From an uncultured bacterium (lineage in GTDB: Bacteria > Babelota > Babeliae > Babelales > RVW-14): 32,718 nt of DNA. The position numbers and the translations under genes are program-made. Below the pieces are notes generated by a model, which did no database searches, had not been told where the DNA came from, and was given only the letters and a program-made list of their open reading frames with translations. The DNA is taken from NCBI GenBank assembly GCA_903825355.1, contig CAIKAH010000041.1, forward strand, positions 1 through 32,718, given 5' to 3'. Shown here piece by piece: positions 29,701-32,718 of this stretch. Position 1 is the stretch's first letter; every line of letters starts with the position of its first letter.

Positions 29701-32624
29701 CATCTCCTGGTAATTTCACGCCATACTGGGTTAGCTATGACAATGGTCTTATTCTCGTAGGGATGGGCCTTCCTGGCGATCACGTATTTATGGCTTACCG
29801 TACTGATGATCCACCTGACTTGGTAGACCATGCTGGTTTTAGCACAAAAGATGGCATTGTGCAGTATTCAAATATTCAATTTTCAGAGCCAGTTGTGGTG
29901 CAATCAGTTAACCGTATAGACACAACTTTAGCAGGATCAATTAGTTTAAGCGCTGCTGGTGCTGATGCAGGAGCTTCGGCTAAGACGGAAACAGCTAAGT
30001 CAACTGACACTGCTGCTAAAGGTGCTGCTGGCAAGAAAGATGCTACTGATGATAATTCACCACCACCAATTAATCTTCCAGCAACGATTAATTTGAAAGG
30101 TGGATCTATTAATTGGCAAAAATTACCATTCCGTGTGCCTGGTGGTGCTACAGTTGGATTTAGTATGCAAGGAGCGCAACAATGCGGGTTGGTTCTTGGT
30201 GAAGCAACAGATCAATCAAAGACGCACTACATTGTTACGTTTGGTGAAGGAAATAATGAAGGTATTTCTGTTAAGCGGTCTGTTCCAGGCAAGCCTTACA
30301 GGGTCATATCTTTTCAATCTAACAAAGATTTTAGTGGTCTTAATCTTGATCCAAATAAACCCGTTAAAGCATGGGTAAGTTATAATAATGGTGCATTTGT
30401 AATTGGTGCTGGTGAGATTGGTGAAAACCCAGTGTTTGCTTGCAGTGATATGTTTGGGTCTTCAAATATTCAACAAGTTGGTTTTGTTGCGCTAGGAAGC
30501 TCAGCATGTACTGTTTCAGAGGTTTCTTTGGCTGCACCACTAGGATTAAGTACTGAGCAGATTTCTGGTGCATATGAGGCTAATGTTGGGCGGTTTATGC
30601 CACATGTGAGTGGCAGCGTCAATATTGTTCTGCCGTTCTGGTATCGCATGTCGCAAGAAGGCCCATCATTGAAGTTATACGACAAAATCACAAATCAAAG
30701 CTTTTTTGTTGCTGGCATGCCGCAACAAGGAACATTGTATAGTTTCTTGGCTACTATAGGACCTGACGGTTTTATGAGTATGGCAACTGCGGCTGAACCA
30801 AATAACCCATTACAAAAAGCTATTAGTCGGCAGGTGGTTACATTACAAGCAAATGCCCAGTTAGAGCAGCAAAAGGCAGCTTTAATTGCTCAAAAAGGTC
30901 AGCTTGACTCGACTTCAGCTCAGGATAAGGTGCAACTCTTAAATGCTAAAGCGGCTGCTATGACGGCTGAAGCGCAAAACGTTTCTGGTTCAATGAATGC
31001 TCTTGCTGGTGGTTTGAGTATGGCGGGGCCAGGAGGTGCTGTGATTGGGCTTGGTATTGGGTTGTCAGGACTTGCAACAACAACAACTATGTATAAACTG
31101 GCATCAAATATGCAGGTTGAAGCGGCTAAGGCAGGTATTTCTGCAGCTGAAATTTCTACGGCTGCCCAGCGAGAGGCTCTAAATAATCAAGCAAATGCTG
31201 CCAAAATGCAGCAAGAAGCAAGCTTGCTGCAGGGTAATGCGTCATTTGCATTTAAGAGCGTGAACTCATATGTATTTACCGATGTACCAAGCAGGCCGCC
31301 ATTGGGTGATGCATCGCTTACTCCTGAGCTTATTGAAGCTCGTAATGCGGTTACTGGCATGATGGCGCAATTAAACTTGCTTGATGTAAAGCAAGCGTAT
31401 GAGCCGCTTCTGAGTGGGTTGCAAGAAATTGTGTATCGCACTATTAATTGTTTTGTGATTACACCTGTAGTGAAAAAACAGTTTATTGATAAGATGAAAG
31501 ACCTGGTGCAAGCGTATCCGCAAGTATATGGCGAACAGCTTGATGCTCGGGTAATGAATAAGCTGATTAGCTTGCTGATGACCTCTATCAATAACTGCTA
31601 CCTGATTAATCCATTTGAAGATGCATCTACGCGTGATTCTATGTACTCATGGGCTAATAAGCAAGCACAGGCATTGATTGCTGCGCAGGGGGGCATTGAT
31701 TTATGTCCTTGTTACGGTGAGTATATTTGGTTGCCATATAAAGTAGACGCATCATCAGCTGATAAATTATCCATCTCGTTTCAAGCTGGTGGAAGGAATG
31801 ATCTCTTTGTTGCGTTTGCTAAAGAGCCAGCCCGCGTACGAAATACTACTGCGCCACTCTATGAGCTTAAGATTAATAACACAAAAGCCACTGTTAGCTT
31901 GCAAAGCTTAGGGCAGTCAATTCCTCTGTTGTCTAAAGAAGACTACAAAGATGGATCTATTATGAGTGATTTAGAGCCGCGTACTTATACCATTACGCTC
32001 AATGGTTCTGCTGCTGGTCCAACTATTTCGCTTAAGATTGGCGATAGCAAGGCATTTACATGGACAGATAAGTATCCGTATAAAGGCATGCGCTGGATTG
32101 GTATTAGTTGCTGGGCTGACCCAATAAGTATTACAAACTTGCCAGCTACTATTGCTAATGCATCGCTGGGGGGTGTTTTAGCTAATAAGCCTGCTTCAGC
32201 GCCGACCGATGCTCGCGAGGCATTACAAGATCCTGCAGGAGAGGCTGAAGCTATGCCCCAAGAAGAACCTGCCGGTGATGATGCAGCAGCTGATGCACTT
32301 GCTGCTGCTGGTGATGATGCAGCAGCTGATGCACTTGCTGCTGCTGGTGATGATGCACCTGCTGCTGGGGATGATAGTGAAATGGGGCTTACTGAGGAGG
32401 AATTAGCAGCCTTAGTGGGTGATGATGCTTCAGCGCCAGCTCCTACTATTAAGGCAGTATCAGGAGCTAAAAAAGCCTCAGTGTCTGCTCCAGCTGTTAA
32501 AAAGAAGGCTGCCGGGGCTAAGAAAAAGCGTAAACGCTTGACTAAGCGCCAACGCCAACGAAGGCTTCAGATGCAGCGTAAGAAAAAGCAACAGCAAGCA
32601 GCAAAAGGGGCAAAAGCTGCCTGA
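26775..32624 (+). CDS. Giant secreted multidomain protein (1949 residues)
   Basis: Starts at the ATG at 26775, where a signal peptide begins (basic KRQRK, hydrophobic VFLLFLGWFYLPLKAA); the 42 codons upstream are probably untranslated. Regions seen: 30-405, beta-rich, unknown (KHKATGKYLAARK); about 415-510 and 665-800, repeats of tectonin/propeller type (IAVRSDDDVWGVAPDNTVWQ; VAVNAGKNVYAVDLQG; ISIAVRNASEVYVLG-like); about 890-1045 and 1110-1255, two copies of a beta-sandwich resembling the farnesoic-acid-methyltransferase-type sugar-binding domain (YWVSYDNGLILVGMG; AWVSYNNGAFVIGAG), with weaker copies at 535-645 and 1650-1800; 1345-1490, coiled coil interrupted by a hydrophobic Gly-rich hairpin (1405-1440); 1833-1890, acidic Ala/Asp repeats; 1898-1949, Lys/Arg-rich tail. 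Probably a surface or secreted host-interaction protein; its function is unknown. Confidence 0.88.
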   Translation: MKRQRKYAHWQTVFLLFLGWFYLPLKAASLLSSGDVAALTARVNAQFDNLPKNGFAEITNIRNSTSYPASLVCDMSLYPNHDRLPDSTIAAFKHKATGKYLAARKITIGGKARFILTPDAADSSDPATQFQVCHHVSTIPTLRDYIGFTATVANDATMQTTTDGVVNFPNTNFNDEIADRNAQWTLQGATLDDAWLDNRPQEDNPGGIATYVSELRNMHVKDDVKINVETATWGLASDDLIDATNNDSSVMRYGDIVRIGTQKGDFITQFGNTIGRSGLVNKTSWKNHCWRVTSYDNKKKEGSAVELDDSVLFISLSNPSVKFVNRLCNGITTDINGGKQVVGVPVKYSGSVREYAMHNKPESGMFTSDKGWLQAYQTDYNGMSWSFKHQGPNKNDSARLRFEFMPTAVNKDANGYSVMKRDAATDKWTLLPNDKKFKMIAVRSDDDVWGVAPDNTVWQWDGTDWDLIPSTVPFTEVAVNAGKNVYAVDLQGFLYERTLNGWNKTGGVTRSLKLRNEDYKRIDPGAGNPYASSNVGAGLPPTGDYFFYVKAIAQKNICIKIAAYDLRLFTGDGARSEIIRNGQSVAQSNCLMPDSTRPVDIAIAMIGSTKTIRVYANGKKLMQYQDQSFTLNPNTATLGAIEVPWQYGPMYDEPAPAGVDVDAYMATRNEVSSVAVASKSSIWCIGNEGVLNNYNGGATTTPQTDIGKPVTAVSCADDGTTWAVRSNSEVWALNTTASPARWEMRDPPAEKPFITSIAVRNASEVYVLGADGASYLWNGKTWAKQTNMPMLRRLSLGNGVSRIVTPIMEKMQISQMMTHDSSGKVYDKPTDASKISVEIVKLGFGGNIAPQETVACMLPAQQNPEVSGFAETVVNIEPGATLTVQPLASRGGAWPRKTFRVKNNGTVSFLAQPTPKGDIQVILGDKISNSYLYKIKIGTAQNTRACIIKRSVGNDGKEVDEEVFGVDVSQNNLAYASPGNFTPYWVSYDNGLILVGMGLPGDHVFMAYRTDDPPDLVDHAGFSTKDGIVQYSNIQFSEPVVVQSVNRIDTTLAGSISLSAAGADAGASAKTETAKSTDTAAKGAAGKKDATDDNSPPPINLPATINLKGGSINWQKLPFRVPGGATVGFSMQGAQQCGLVLGEATDQSKTHYIVTFGEGNNEGISVKRSVPGKPYRVISFQSNKDFSGLNLDPNKPVKAWVSYNNGAFVIGAGEIGENPVFACSDMFGSSNIQQVGFVALGSSACTVSEVSLAAPLGLSTEQISGAYEANVGRFMPHVSGSVNIVLPFWYRMSQEGPSLKLYDKITNQSFFVAGMPQQGTLYSFLATIGPDGFMSMATAAEPNNPLQKAISRQVVTLQANAQLEQQKAALIAQKGQLDSTSAQDKVQLLNAKAAAMTAEAQNVSGSMNALAGGLSMAGPGGAVIGLGIGLSGLATTTTMYKLASNMQVEAAKAGISAAEISTAAQREALNNQANAAKMQQEASLLQGNASFAFKSVNSYVFTDVPSRPPLGDASLTPELIEARNAVTGMMAQLNLLDVKQAYEPLLSGLQEIVYRTINCFVITPVVKKQFIDKMKDLVQAYPQVYGEQLDARVMNKLISLLMTSINNCYLINPFEDASTRDSMYSWANKQAQALIAAQGGIDLCPCYGEYIWLPYKVDASSADKLSISFQAGGRNDLFVAFAKEPARVRNTTAPLYELKINNTKATVSLQSLGQSIPLLSKEDYKDGSIMSDLEPRTYTITLNGSAAGPTISLKIGDSKAFTWTDKYPYKGMRWIGISCWADPISITNLPATIANASLGGVLANKPASAPTDAREALQDPAGEAEAMPQEEPAGDDAAADALAAAGDDAAADALAAAGDDAPAAGDDSEMGLTEEELAALVGDDASAPAPTIKAVSGAKKASVSAPAVKKKAAGAKKKRKRLTKRQRQRRLQMQRKKKQQQAAKGAKAA
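32274..32345 (+). repeat. Exact 36-base tandem duplication in the acidic C-terminal region
   Basis: Two identical in-frame 36-base units encode GDDAAADALAAA twice (residues 1834-1857). A partial, diverged third unit follows. The identity implies recent slippage or duplication and possible length variation between strains. Confidence 0.85.
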
Positions 32625-32661
32625 ATTCCTTAGCACTATAAACATATAAAAAGAGCACGAG

Positions 32662-32718
32662 GGCCTCGGCGGCGCGCTCATGCTGCCCGCGTCCCTGTCG
32701 ATCATCAACGCCGTCTTC
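32662..32718 (+). CDS. Fragment of a foreign MFS (EmrB/QacA-like) transporter; probable chimeric contig end
   Basis: The last 57 bases translate in one frame as GLGGALMLPASLSIINAVF, which matches the conserved transmembrane segment of DHA2-family drug exporters common in Actinobacteria. Base composition jumps to roughly 70% GC with G/C at nearly every third codon position, unlike the AT-rich sequence ending at about 32655. No start or end is visible. It is most likely joined by misassembly. Confidence 0.65.

Overview
The window looks like chromosome of a low-GC, host-associated bacterium. The best match to what I can read is a member of Candidatus Dependentiae (TM6) or a similar protist endosymbiont. 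This is an inference from gene content: bacterial housekeeping genes (dnaA, rsmH, rsmG, ruvB, yebC, yicC) sit among many secreted or lipid-anchored proteins of unknown function, two AAA-like/PD-(D/E)XK proteins, and eukaryote-style C2H2 zinc-finger proteins that carry bacterial signal peptides. No rRNA, tRNA, CRISPR array or transposase gene was recognised.

Layout. 1-5143 (minus strand): end of a secreted protein, a secreted protein with a peptidase S74 self-cleaving chaperone domain, rsmH, a lipoprotein with a duplicated domain, and dnaA, read in the order dnaA - lipoprotein - rsmH - S74. 5220-6259 (plus): a TPR lipoprotein and a small secreted protein. 6290-16293 is the accessory core. It holds two sets of the same three gene types: a secreted C2H2 zinc-finger protein, an AAA-like/PD-(D/E)XK protein, and a secreted protein that starts with a shared leader plus signal peptide. 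Between the sets lie a DUF4143-type ATPase gene reduced by internal deletion and a compound inverted-repeat element. 16478-22446: a lipoprotein M3 oligopeptidase, a 45-residue lipoprotein missed by length cut-offs, rsmG and three secreted proteins of unknown function. 22546-26637 (minus): ruvB - yebC - yicC - GT9 glycosyltransferase. 26775-32624 (plus): a 1949-residue secreted protein with tectonin-like repeats, several repeated beta-sandwich domains, a coiled coil around a hydrophobic Gly-rich hairpin, and an acidic-then-polybasic tail.

How it fits together. The housekeeping genes look ordinary. The remaining genes suggest a cell that invests heavily in export towards a eukaryotic host. The most noteworthy part is the duplicated zinc-finger / nuclease-like / leader-protein set. 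The two zinc-finger proteins could be host-nucleus-directed effectors; a link with the neighbouring nuclease-like proteins is only suggested by repeated adjacency.

Caution. The last ~57 bases are very GC-rich and encode a fragment typical of an actinobacterial MFS drug exporter. The right end is therefore probably a chimeric assembly join and should not be read as part of this genome.
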